Assembly: GCA_035765535.1 (NCBI GenBank)
Contig: DASTXE010000003.1
Coordinates: 124,001 to 188,000, forward strand
From: Rickettsiales bacterium
Lineage (GTDB): Bacteria; Pseudomonadota; Alphaproteobacteria; Rickettsiales; JABCZZ01
Reading direction: 5' to 3'
DNA length: 64,000 bases
Made by a program: the position numbers and the translations under genes. Under the pieces are notes generated by a model. It worked only from the letters and a program-made list of their open reading frames with translations, made no database searches and was not told the origin of the DNA. Shown one piece after another: positions 24,632-33,111 of the stretch (the stretch's first letter is position 1; every line of letters begins with the position of its first letter).

Positions 24632-25638
24632 CGTTCCGCATGCCTGCCGAGTGGGAAAAACAGGCAGCCGTGTGGCTGGCCTGGCCGCATAACCGTAACG
24701 ACTGGCCGGGTAAGTTCGATGCTATCAAATGGGCCTATGCCGACATTATAGGTTATCTCACGCGGGAACTGCGCGTGCGGCTCGTGGTGAAGAATGCGAG
24801 CGAGCAGGAGAAAGCGCGCGTTGTGCTGGAAACGGCGAATGTGGATCTTGGCAAAGTGGATTTCATCATCGCCGTCACAAACCGCTCCTGGCTGCGCGAC
24901 TCCGCCCCGACCTTTGTGTATGAAGGCAAGAAGCGCGTGCTGCTTGACTGGCGTTTTAATGCCTGGGCGAAATACGATAACTGGCGCAATGACGATAAGA
25001 TTCCGTCCATCGTCGGCGATTTCCTGAAACTGCCTTGCGTGCAGCCCATGCATAAGGGAAAACGCGTGGTCATGGAAGGCGGCGCACTGGAAGTGAACGG
25101 CAAAGGCCTGCTGCTCACGACGGAAGAATGCCTGCTCAGTGACATCCAATGCCGTAACCCCGGCTTCACACGCGAAGATTACGAACAGGTCTTTGCAAAA
25201 TATATGGGCATCTCGAACGCGATCTGGCTTGGTAACGGCATTGCCGGGGACGACACGCATGGACATATCGACGATCTTGCACGCTTCGTGAATGCGGATA
25301 CGGTCGTAACCGTGATGGAAAAGGATAAGAACGATCCGAATCATACTCCGCTGAAGGATAACGCAAAGCGGCTGAAAAAAGCTGGGCTGAACGTGATCGA
25401 ACTGCCGATGCCGCGCAAAATCATGTTTGAGGATTACCGTTTACCTGCAAGCTATGCGAACTTCATCATTGCGAACGGAATTGTGCTCATGCCGACCTTC
25501 AACGACCCGAACGACCGCGTGGCATTGAATATCCTTGCCGAAGCCTTCCCGAAACATGATGTCATCGGCATCCATTGCGGTGATTTTATTCTGGGGCTCG
25601 GCACCATCCACTGCGCCAGCCAGCAGGAGATTGTCTAG
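24628..25638 (+). CDS. aguA: agmatine deiminase
   Basis: The 336-residue member of the peptidyl-arginine-deiminase fold converts agmatine to N-carbamoylputrescine. MPAEWEKQAAVWLAWPHN is the typical N-terminus. NRSWLRDSAPTFV holds the substrate-binding Asp, DDTHGHIDDLARFV the catalytic His/Asp, and Cys329 in GTIHCASQQ is the nucleophile. It overlaps aguB by four bases (ATGA). It ends QQEIV, slightly short of many relatives, and the dispersed repeat R4 starts at the base after its stop codon, so the extreme C-terminus may have been altered by that insertion. Confidence 0.94.
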   Translation: MTFRMPAEWEKQAAVWLAWPHNRNDWPGKFDAIKWAYADIIGYLTRELRVRLVVKNASEQEKARVVLETANVDLGKVDFIIAVTNRSWLRDSAPTFVYEGKKRVLLDWRFNAWAKYDNWRNDDKIPSIVGDFLKLPCVQPMHKGKRVVMEGGALEVNGKGLLLTTEECLLSDIQCRNPGFTREDYEQVFAKYMGISNAIWLGNGIAGDDTHGHIDDLARFVNADTVVTVMEKDKNDPNHTPLKDNAKRLKKAGLNVIELPMPRKIMFEDYRLPASYANFIIANGIVLMPTFNDPNDRVALNILAEAFPKHDVIGIHCGDFILGLGTIHCASQQEIV

Positions 25639-25828
25639 TTGGATTGCTCCCGCTTCGGCCTGCTGGCCTTCGCGATGAGCCTAACGCCTTCGGCGACTAA
25701 AGGACTCAGCCTTCTGGCTTCGCTCTGAGCATCGTGGCGAGGGTACGCGGAGGAGTCTATACGACGACCCCGCACGTAAGCGCGAGGGGGTAAGCGTAAG
25801 CGAAGGGGGAATGCTTATTCCCCCTTAC
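25639..25828. repeat. dispersed repeat, copy R4 (full length)
   Basis: This is one of two near full-length copies. The left module runs from TTGGATTGCTCCCGC to CTTCTGGCTTCGCTC (25639-25723). The right module has TACGCGGAGGAG and ACGACGACCCCGC, then GTAAGCGTAAGCG and the GGGGGAAT/ATTCCCCC hairpin ending CTTAC. It fills the convergent gap between aguA and the ABC transporter gene. The hairpin may also act as a terminator. Confidence 0.85.
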
Positions 25829-25835
25829 AAAATCT

Positions 25836-27608
25836 CTAAGCGGCCACTTTAAACTGCAACTTGGCAAGCCTCGCGTAAAGCGGACTTTTTGCAAGTAACT
25901 CTTCATGCTTGCCGATGGCTTCCAGCTTGCCTTCGTTGATAACAGCGATGCGGGATGCATTCTGCACAGTGGAAAGGCGGTGGGCGATGACGAGTGTCGT
26001 ACGGCCCTGCATGAGCCGCTCCAGCGCCTGCTGCACTTTATGTTCATTTTCGGAATCGAGCGCACTCGTGGCCTCGTCCAGCAACAGAATGCGCGGGTTG
26101 CGGATCATCGCGCGGGCAATGGCGATACGTTGTTTCTGGCCGCCGGAAAGCCGTACACCTTTTTCACCCAGATGCGTATCCAACCCGTCCGGCAGTTTTT
26201 CCAGAAAATCTATTGCGCCTGCGCCAGCGGCCGCGGCAATGACGTCTTTCGTCGGAGCATCCTGCTTGCCACAGCGTATATTATCCCACGCATTGGCGGA
26301 AAAGATAACCGGGTCCTGCGGTACGATGGCGATATGCGAACGCAGGTCGGTAAATTTCGTATCGCGAATATCGACGCCGTCAATCGTAATGCGTCCGCTT
26401 GCAGGGTCATAAAAGCGCAGCAAAAGCTGGAAGAGCGTGGTCTTGCCTGCGCCGCTCGGGCCAACAAGTGCAATCGTTTCACCAGGCTCGATGGTCAGGG
26501 AAAGCTTCTCGATAGCGGGTTTGTCCGGTCGGGAAGGGTAATGGAAGATAACATCTTCAAAATTTATCTCACCGCGTAAAGGTTTCGGCAGTGCGACCGG
26601 ATTTGCTGATTCCACAATGTCTGATTGGTAAGAGAGCAATTCCATAAGGCGCTCTGTTGCCCCTGCCGCGCGCTGCAACTCGCCCACTACGTCACTGATC
26701 GCGCCGGCGGAAGAAGCAACAATAATGGAATAGAAGATAAACTCCGTGAGTTCGCCGGAAGACATATGATGCTGCATCACGCTGCGCCCGCCGATCCACA
26801 GCACCGTCATGATCGCGCCGAACACCAGCGCAATGACAAGGGCGGTAAGCATAGCGCGTACACGGATGCGCGAAAGCGCGGCATTCATGGAGATATCCAC
26901 CTGCTTCACAAAGCGTTTGCTCTCATATTCTTCCAGCGCGAAAGCCTGAATCGTGCGGATGCCAGCGAGGGTTTCCTCTGCATGCGAGCTGAGATCGGCT
27001 ACCTTACCCTGCGTTACGCGCGATAATCTGCGCACCTGCCTGCCGATGACCACGATCGGGAAGATCACCAGCGGAACGATCAATGCGACATAGCCGGAAA
27101 GGCGCGGGCTGCTATGCAGCATCATTGCCGCGCCGCCGAAAAACAGGATTAGGTTGCGAAGCGCCACAGAAACCGTGCTGCCTACCACGCTTTGCAGTAA
27201 CGTCGTATCCGTTGTGATGCGCGAAAGCAGTTCGCCAGTGCGGGCCGTTTCAAAGAACGCCGTATGCAGTCGCAGCAGACGGCTATAAACGTCACGGCGA
27301 AGATCGGCCACCACCTTTTCCCCGATCCAGGAAACGAGATAGTAACGTGCGTAAGTCGCGACCGCGAGCCCCAGCGTCAGGCCGATGAACATCAGGAAAG
27401 AGCGGTCAAGCAGATGCACGTCATTGCGGCTGATACCGTAATCGATCAGGTATTTAATGGCACCGCCAAGCCCCAGAACGACCGAAGAACTGAACACCAG
27501 CGCTATGAGCGCGCCGATTAGCTGGGTTTTATAGGGGCGCAAATATGTATTAAGACGCTGAAGGCTTGAAAGCTTGCCCTTTTCCCCAAGCGTATCCTTC
27601 TCTTTCAT
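25836..27608 (-). CDS. ABC transporter, MsbA-like permease-ATPase fusion
   Basis: This 590-residue half-transporter has six membrane segments (about residues 30-320) followed by an ATPase domain. Walker A is GPSGAGKTT, the signature LSGGQKQRIAIARA, Walker B ILLLDEATSALD and the H-loop IAHRLSTV. The architecture matches exporters of lipid A, lipids or peptides, and the substrate cannot be read from sequence. The gene overlaps cyaY by four bases, a translationally coupled pair. It ends eight bases from repeat R4. Confidence 0.88.
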   Translation of the reverse strand: MKEKDTLGEKGKLSSLQRLNTYLRPYKTQLIGALIALVFSSSVVLGLGGAIKYLIDYGISRNDVHLLDRSFLMFIGLTLGLAVATYARYYLVSWIGEKVVADLRRDVYSRLLRLHTAFFETARTGELLSRITTDTTLLQSVVGSTVSVALRNLILFFGGAAMMLHSSPRLSGYVALIVPLVIFPIVVIGRQVRRLSRVTQGKVADLSSHAEETLAGIRTIQAFALEEYESKRFVKQVDISMNAALSRIRVRAMLTALVIALVFGAIMTVLWIGGRSVMQHHMSSGELTEFIFYSIIVASSAGAISDVVGELQRAAGATERLMELLSYQSDIVESANPVALPKPLRGEINFEDVIFHYPSRPDKPAIEKLSLTIEPGETIALVGPSGAGKTTLFQLLLRFYDPASGRITIDGVDIRDTKFTDLRSHIAIVPQDPVIFSANAWDNIRCGKQDAPTKDVIAAAAGAGAIDFLEKLPDGLDTHLGEKGVRLSGGQKQRIAIARAMIRNPRILLLDEATSALDSENEHKVQQALERLMQGRTTLVIAHRLSTVQNASRIAVINEGKLEAIGKHEELLAKSPLYARLAKLQFKVAA

Positions 27609-27928
27609 TGCTCGTCATCCAGCAGGGTTTCGAGATCGGCTTTCAGCAGCGTGTCCAGCCGTCGCCCGTCCTGCAATACCCAGCTCTGGTCTTCTTCGTC
27701 ATAATCGAAGCGAAGCCCTCCGCTCAAAGGAGAGGAAAGCCAGATCTGTCGCGTAGGAATCTGGCGGTTCAGCACGAACTGCTTGCCCGAAGGCAGCTCA
27801 ATTGAAAGCATGCCGCTGGTTTGCTCCACCTCCAGCAAATCCTCAGCATCCAGCGCCTCGACCATGCCGCACAAGCGGTTGAGTGTGGCTTCTGCAAGCG
27901 TCACAAAAGTGGTTTCGGATAGGGTCAT
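27605..27928 (-). CDS. cyaY: frataxin-like iron donor CyaY
   Basis: The 107-residue protein has the frataxin fold: an N-terminal helix (SETTFVTLAEATLNRLCGMVEAL) with acidic patches, then strands LLEVEQTSGMLSIEL, FVLNRQIPTRQIWLSSPLSGGLRFDY and a C-terminal helix. It modulates iron-sulphur cluster assembly with IscS. The length agrees with bacterial CyaY. It is the first gene of a two-gene unit with the ABC transporter, which is shared control rather than a known pathway link. Confidence 0.92.
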   Translation of the reverse strand: MTLSETTFVTLAEATLNRLCGMVEALDAEDLLEVEQTSGMLSIELPSGKQFVLNRQIPTRQIWLSSPLSGGLRFDYDEEDQSWVLQDGRRLDTLLKADLETLLDDEQ

Positions 27929-28031
27929 ACACGTTCCTTGTATAAAGATGAATATGGGCGTATATAAACTGCGGCGCCATTATTCACTATATTCTGCCTA
28001 AAAAAGATTTATACATAATCGCCGCAAATGT

Positions 28032-28072
28032 GAATATACTTAAGCAATTTTTTGGGTTTCTTAAGTATATTC
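28032..28072. promoter_or_regulatory. perfect 13-bp inverted repeat upstream of the PBP gene
   Basis: GAATATACTTAAG (28032-28044) and CTTAAGTATATTC (28060-28072) are perfect complements around a 15-base AT-rich loop, nine bases before the GAAGAG ribosome-binding site. It could be an operator for a dimeric regulator or a leader hairpin. No regulator gene is adjacent. Confidence 0.5.
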
Positions 28073-28094
28073 TTGATTTTGAAGAGTTATACAA

Positions 28095-30323
28095 GTGTTT
28101 GATTTTCTAAAAGGCAAATCCGGCAAGAAGAAATCCCCGTCTCGCGGCCGGGGCGAGCCCAGGTTTTTCAGTGATATCGACGATAATTCCGGTGGCCGCC
28201 CCCTGGCAGGGCCGGCAGCGCAAGGCAGAAGCGTTGCAAAGAAGAAAAAGCCCGCTCGCGGCAAGGGGCGGACACCGGCGAAAGAATTTTTTGTCTGGCT
28301 GTTCTGGTTCTGTTTTCGCATCGGACTGGCCGCAGGCGTTATCATGGCGATATTCCTCAGCTTCTTATACCTGAACCTGCCCGATATCAGCACACTGTCG
28401 CAGTTCAAGAAGAAACCGAGCATCATCGTCAAGGCGGAAGATGGCGCGGTACTGGGCGCTTACGGTGACGTATACGGCGATTACGTGCCATACGACCAGT
28501 TGCCCCAGAACCTGATAAATGCCGTTATGGCAACCGAAGACCGCAATTTCTTCCATCATTTCGGCATCGACCCGCTGGGGATGCTGCGCGCGACTTATGT
28601 GAATATGAAGGCGCGCCGCGTCGTGCAGGGTGGCAGCACGATCACGCAGCAGGTGGCCAAGAACGTCTTTCTGACGCCGGAGCGTACCTTCAAGCGCAAA
28701 CTTGAAGAAATGATGCTCGCGATCGAACTTGAGCGCCGCTACAGCAAGCAGGAAATCATGACGATTTACCTGAACCGCGTCTATATGGGCGCGGCCAATT
28801 ACGGGGTGGATTCGGCATCGCGCCGTTATTTCGGCCATTCCGTGCGTGAAACGAACCTGTCGGAAGATGCAATTCTCGTGGGACTGCTGAAAGCGCCGAC
28901 GCGTTACGCGCCGACAAACAATCCGGACCTCTCGGAAAAACGTGCGACCCAGGTGCTGCTGAATATGCAGGATGCGGGCTATCTGACGGATGAGCAGGTC
29001 AAACAGGCCGAAGATAATTTCGGCGATGAAGATTCCAGCTACCGCGATCATCACCGTTTCGGCTCGTTCTATTTCAGCGATTATGTGGTCGGGCTATTGC
29101 CGGAATTCATTGGCGAGCAGCAGGACGATATTGTCGTCACCACGACGCTGAATCCGCAATGGCAGGATAATGCGGAAGACGCCATCAATACGATCATGGA
29201 TGCAAGCGGTAAAAAGAAGAATGCATCTCAGGCGGCGCTGGTTTCCATGGCGCCGGACGGCGCGATCAAGGCAATGGTCGGCGGTCGCAATTACCGCGCC
29301 AGCCAGTTCAATCGTGTGACGCAGGCGCTGCGCCAGCCCGGTTCCTCATTCAAGCTGTTTGTCTATCTGGCGGGGCTTGAAGCGGGCTATACGCCGCAAA
29401 GCGAGATGGTGGATCAGCCTGTCAGTATCGGCAAATGGCATCCGAGGGATTACACCGGCAAATACCAGGGGAATATGACGCTGGAACATGCCTTTGCCGA
29501 ATCTATCAACTCCATTGCCGTGCAGCTTTCCGAAGCGGTCGGGCGCGAGAAAGTGGTGGCCATGGCGCACAGGCTCGGCATCTCTTCGGAGATCGAGGCC
29601 GACCCGAGCATCGCGCTCGGTACTACGGAAGTGACGCTGCTGGATATGACGCGCGCCTACGCGCATCTGGCATCGAACGGCGTCAGCGTATTGCCTTATG
29701 CGATCAAACGCATCCAGACGACCGACGGCAGGCTGCTCTATGACCGCAATGCGGTTGCAGGCGGGGAAGTGCTGTCCCAGCCGGTTGTGCGCATGATGAA
29801 CGATATGCTTGTAGCCGTGACGACGACGGGTACGGGCCGTGGCGCGCGCTTCGGCAGGATGATTGCGGGTAAAACCGGTACGACTTCCGATTATAAAGAT
29901 GCATGGTTCATCGGTTTCACGCCGAATTTAGTGACGGGTGTGTGGGTCGGCAATGACGACTCCAAGCCGATGAAGAAGGTTTCAGGCGGCAGTCTGCCCG
30001 CTTCCATCTGGCGTGAATTTATGAGCGCTTCGCTGAAGAAAGAGCCCGTGATGGAAATTCCGATGCAGGGCGGCCCCGATTTGCTGAACCGCCTGCTGCC
30101 CTGGCTGAGCCCATCGCAGCCGTTGACGCCACCGGGTGCAGCAAATGCAGTGCCGCAGCCTACGCCGATGCCGCATCCTGCGCAGCAGCCCTCGCAACAG
30201 CCGCCTCAGTCCCAGCCTCAGGCACAGCCCGCGCAACCGCAGGATAACAGAGCGCCGGAAGACGAGCCGGTGCCGGAATATAACGCGCCGCAGTCGTTCT
30301 GGGATAAATTGCTGGGGAACTAA
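28095..30323 (+). CDS. mrcA: penicillin-binding protein 1A, bifunctional
   Basis: The 742-residue class A PBP polymerises and crosslinks peptidoglycan. A Lys/Arg-rich cytoplasmic tail of about 70 residues precedes one membrane segment (about 72-95). The glycosyltransferase domain has ATEDRNFFHHFGID with the catalytic Glu and QGGSTITQQVAKN. The transpeptidase domain has SSFK, SIN and KTGT boxes. The C-terminus is about 80 residues rich in Pro and Gln, as in several alphaproteobacterial PBP1 proteins. The start is a GTG with GAAGAG nine bases upstream. The symbol is by family. Confidence 0.93.
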   Translation: MFDFLKGKSGKKKSPSRGRGEPRFFSDIDDNSGGRPLAGPAAQGRSVAKKKKPARGKGRTPAKEFFVWLFWFCFRIGLAAGVIMAIFLSFLYLNLPDISTLSQFKKKPSIIVKAEDGAVLGAYGDVYGDYVPYDQLPQNLINAVMATEDRNFFHHFGIDPLGMLRATYVNMKARRVVQGGSTITQQVAKNVFLTPERTFKRKLEEMMLAIELERRYSKQEIMTIYLNRVYMGAANYGVDSASRRYFGHSVRETNLSEDAILVGLLKAPTRYAPTNNPDLSEKRATQVLLNMQDAGYLTDEQVKQAEDNFGDEDSSYRDHHRFGSFYFSDYVVGLLPEFIGEQQDDIVVTTTLNPQWQDNAEDAINTIMDASGKKKNASQAALVSMAPDGAIKAMVGGRNYRASQFNRVTQALRQPGSSFKLFVYLAGLEAGYTPQSEMVDQPVSIGKWHPRDYTGKYQGNMTLEHAFAESINSIAVQLSEAVGREKVVAMAHRLGISSEIEADPSIALGTTEVTLLDMTRAYAHLASNGVSVLPYAIKRIQTTDGRLLYDRNAVAGGEVLSQPVVRMMNDMLVAVTTTGTGRGARFGRMIAGKTGTTSDYKDAWFIGFTPNLVTGVWVGNDDSKPMKKVSGGSLPASIWREFMSASLKKEPVMEIPMQGGPDLLNRLLPWLSPSQPLTPPGAANAVPQPTPMPHPAQQPSQQPPQSQPQAQPAQPQDNRAPEDEPVPEYNAPQSFWDKLLGN

Positions 30324-30340
30324 CCAAGCCGGGAGGAGTT

Positions 30341-32380
30341 ATGCAGATGGTAAGAAACATCATCCTCGTTGCACTATTCGCGCTGGCATTGTTGCATGAG
30401 CCGTGCCGTGCCGAACCGCCCGCCAGCCACACCGAAGGCGCGCTCGTAAGCAGCGCGGATACGATCCATGCCGGGCAGAAATTCACGGTGGCGCTCCACC
30501 TGAAAATGCAGCCGGGCTGGCACACCTATTGGAAGAATCCGGGCGATTCCGGCATGGCGCCGGAACTGAATTGGACACTGCCAAAGGGATTTACTGCCGG
30601 TGAGCCCCAATTCCCTGCGCCCACTCGCATGGAAGAAGCGGGCATGGTAGATTACGGCTATAATGACGAAGCCTGGCTCCTTGTGCCGATGACGGCGCCG
30701 CAGATATTAAGCGCCAATACGATTGCCATCTTCATGCTCAAAGCGCGCTGGCTCGTGTGCAAGGATGTCTGCATTCCCGATTCCGGTTCTTTCTCCCTGA
30801 GCCTGCCGGAAACACCCGTCATGGAAGATGTGCCGGGGAAGGATGCCCAGATCATTGCGGACGTGGCGCGCACTATTCCTGTGCCGTATGAAGGTGAGCC
30901 GCTGCAATATAGCGTGCAGGACAAACAGGTGCATATACGTGTGCCGCTGCAGGGCACGGAAACAGGTGCTGTCGATTCCGCTCAGTTCCTGCCGGAAACG
31001 CAAGGCTTCATTCCGAATAATGCGCCGCAGCAGGTGGATATTGCAGGCGGTGCTGTCTCTTTCAGCATCGCAGCGGAAAAAGGTACGCTGCCGGAGGACG
31101 TGCGCGGTCTCGTCTCGCTGGTGATGAAAAACGGCGAGCATAAGAACATAGCGATAAGCTTTAAACGCGGCGCAGCGGCACCAGTCGTACACAATACGGA
31201 TGGCGTTTTAAGCGCGGTATTGTTTGCGCTGCTGGGCGGACTGATCCTGAACCTGATGCCTTGCGTGTTCCCCATCCTGGCGCTCAAAGCGCTGGCCGTA
31301 GCAAAGAAAGCGGAAAAGAATGCAACTCAGGTGCGGCTGCATGGCCTTGCCTATACGGCAGGCGTAATCTTAAGCTTCCTTGCACTGGCGGGCATACTCA
31401 TTGCTGTGCGCGAAAGCGGCCGCGCTATTGGCTGGGGGTACCAGATGCAGTCGCCGGTCTTTGTGTTCGTGCTGGCGATTGTGTTCTTCCTCGTCGGGCT
31501 GAACCTGTCCGGCTTCTTTGAGTTGCCTTCACTGTTTGGCAATGTCGGGGGGTATGCGGCAGGCAAGCAAAGCCTGACAGGTAGCTTCATCACAGGAGTG
31601 CTGGCCGTTATGGTGGCTACACCCTGCACTGCACCGTTTATGGCGACTGCCGTAGGATTCGCGTTTACGCAACCGCTTCCGGTCATTATGACAATATTCA
31701 CAGGCATGGGGGCGGGGCTCGCTATGCCGTTCCTACTGCTGAGCCTGTTTCCAAGGCTCGCGACATTATTGCCAAAGCCCGGCCTGTGGATGCTGACCTT
31801 CCGGCAGGCAACAGCATTTCCCATGTATCTGGGAGCGCTCTGGCTATTATGGGTATTAGGGCGTGAGGCAGGCTTAAGCGCAGTGTTCATGGCTTTGCTG
31901 ATTAACGTATTCCTGACATTTGCCTTATGGCTGGGTAAGCTGGAAGCACGGTTTACCACGCTTCTGGGGCTGCTGGTCGGCATCGCGTCGCTGCTGCTGG
32001 TAATCGGATTTGCGCAAGTCTCCACGTCCGGCGGCAAGCCGAAAACGGAAGTGGAAAAATTTTCACCTGCGCATCTGGCAGAATTGCGTGGTGAAGGTAA
32101 GGCGGTGTTTGTGGATGCGACGGCGGACTGGTGCATCACCTGTAAAGTCAACGAAAGCGTGGCGCTCTCCTCGCGTAAAGTGCAGGAAGCGTTTGCAAAG
32201 CGGCAGATCGTGTATATGGTAGCGGACTGGACGAACGGGGATAAGGATATTACATCCTATCTGCAATCCTTCGGCAGGGCGGGTGTGCCGATTTATGTGT
32301 ATTATCCCGCAGGCGGAAAAGAGCCGGTCGTGCTGCCGCAGGTGCTGACGGAATCAACAGTGATTGAGGCGATAAAATGA
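30341..32380 (+). CDS. dsbD: thiol:disulfide interchange protein, DsbD/ScsB-like
   Basis: The 679-residue protein moves reducing power from the cytoplasm to periplasmic partners. A signal peptide (about 1-24) is followed by a beta-rich periplasmic domain of about 260 residues. Eight membrane segments carry the redox cysteines in LMPCVFPILALKA and TPCTAPFMATA, and a C-terminal thioredoxin domain has WCITCK. The N-terminal domain resembles ScsB-type proteins more than E. coli DsbD, so the substrate set may differ. GGAGGAG precedes the ATG. The stop overlaps ubiE by four bases. Confidence 0.9.
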   Translation: MQMVRNIILVALFALALLHEPCRAEPPASHTEGALVSSADTIHAGQKFTVALHLKMQPGWHTYWKNPGDSGMAPELNWTLPKGFTAGEPQFPAPTRMEEAGMVDYGYNDEAWLLVPMTAPQILSANTIAIFMLKARWLVCKDVCIPDSGSFSLSLPETPVMEDVPGKDAQIIADVARTIPVPYEGEPLQYSVQDKQVHIRVPLQGTETGAVDSAQFLPETQGFIPNNAPQQVDIAGGAVSFSIAAEKGTLPEDVRGLVSLVMKNGEHKNIAISFKRGAAAPVVHNTDGVLSAVLFALLGGLILNLMPCVFPILALKALAVAKKAEKNATQVRLHGLAYTAGVILSFLALAGILIAVRESGRAIGWGYQMQSPVFVFVLAIVFFLVGLNLSGFFELPSLFGNVGGYAAGKQSLTGSFITGVLAVMVATPCTAPFMATAVGFAFTQPLPVIMTIFTGMGAGLAMPFLLLSLFPRLATLLPKPGLWMLTFRQATAFPMYLGALWLLWVLGREAGLSAVFMALLINVFLTFALWLGKLEARFTTLLGLLVGIASLLLVIGFAQVSTSGGKPKTEVEKFSPAHLAELRGEGKAVFVDATADWCITCKVNESVALSSRKVQEAFAKRQIVYMVADWTNGDKDITSYLQSFGRAGVPIYVYYPAGGKEPVVLPQVLTESTVIEAIK

Positions 32381-33111
32381 GCAATACGCATTTCGGGTTC
32401 AAGACGGTTGCCGAAGAGGAAAAATCTTCCCTCGTGCGCGACGTGTTCGACAGCGTTGCGTCGCGTTACGACATTATGAACGATGCGATGAGCTTCGGCG
32501 CACACCGCCTTTGGAAACGCGAGTTTGTCGGTATGGTGGATATGCGCCCTAACCTGCGTTGCCTGGATGTGGCGGGCGGCACGGGTGATATCGCGTTCCG
32601 GCTGTTGGATAAAGGCGCGGAAAGCGTAACGGTATGCGACATCAACGAGGCAATGCTGACCGAAGGCCGCGCACGCGCCGATAACGCAAACCGTCTGAAA
32701 GGCATCGAGTTCCTCTGCGCGGATGCGGAGAATCTTCCGCTGCCCGCAAGCAGCTTTAATCTCTATACGATTGCGTTCGGGATTCGTAACGTAACGCATA
32801 TCGACAAAGTGCTAAGCGAGGCGCACCGTGTACTGGCGCCGGGCGGGCGGTTCATGTGCCTGGAATTCAGCCATGTCACGCATCCTCTACTCGCTAAAGC
32901 TTACGATGCCTATTCATTTGGCCTGATTCCAAAGATGGGCAAATTAATCGCAGGCAAGGCGGAACCGTACCAGTATCTCGTGGAAAGTATCCGCCGCTTC
33001 CCGACGCAAGGCACATTCTCGCAGATGATCCGCGAAGCAGGGTTCGAGCAGGTGCGCTATGTCAATCTCGCAGGCGGCGCGGTCGCTATTCATTCAGGGT
33101 ATAAGATATAA
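32377..33111 (+). CDS. ubiE: demethylmenaquinone/ubiquinone C-methyltransferase
   Basis: This is a 244-residue class I SAM-dependent methyltransferase of quinone synthesis. The SAM-binding motif CLDVAGGTGDIAFRL and the UbiE signatures (VFDSVASRYDIMNDAMS near residues 24-40, and FGIRNV) are clear. The start overlaps the dsbD stop as ATGA, and the stop shares one base with the ubiB start. The ubiE-ubiB pairing is common in alphaproteobacteria, here extended by dsbD. Confidence 0.97.
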   Translation: MSNTHFGFKTVAEEEKSSLVRDVFDSVASRYDIMNDAMSFGAHRLWKREFVGMVDMRPNLRCLDVAGGTGDIAFRLLDKGAESVTVCDINEAMLTEGRARADNANRLKGIEFLCADAENLPLPASSFNLYTIAFGIRNVTHIDKVLSEAHRVLAPGGRFMCLEFSHVTHPLLAKAYDAYSFGLIPKMGKLIAGKAEPYQYLVESIRRFPTQGTFSQMIREAGFEQVRYVNLAGGAVAIHSGYKI

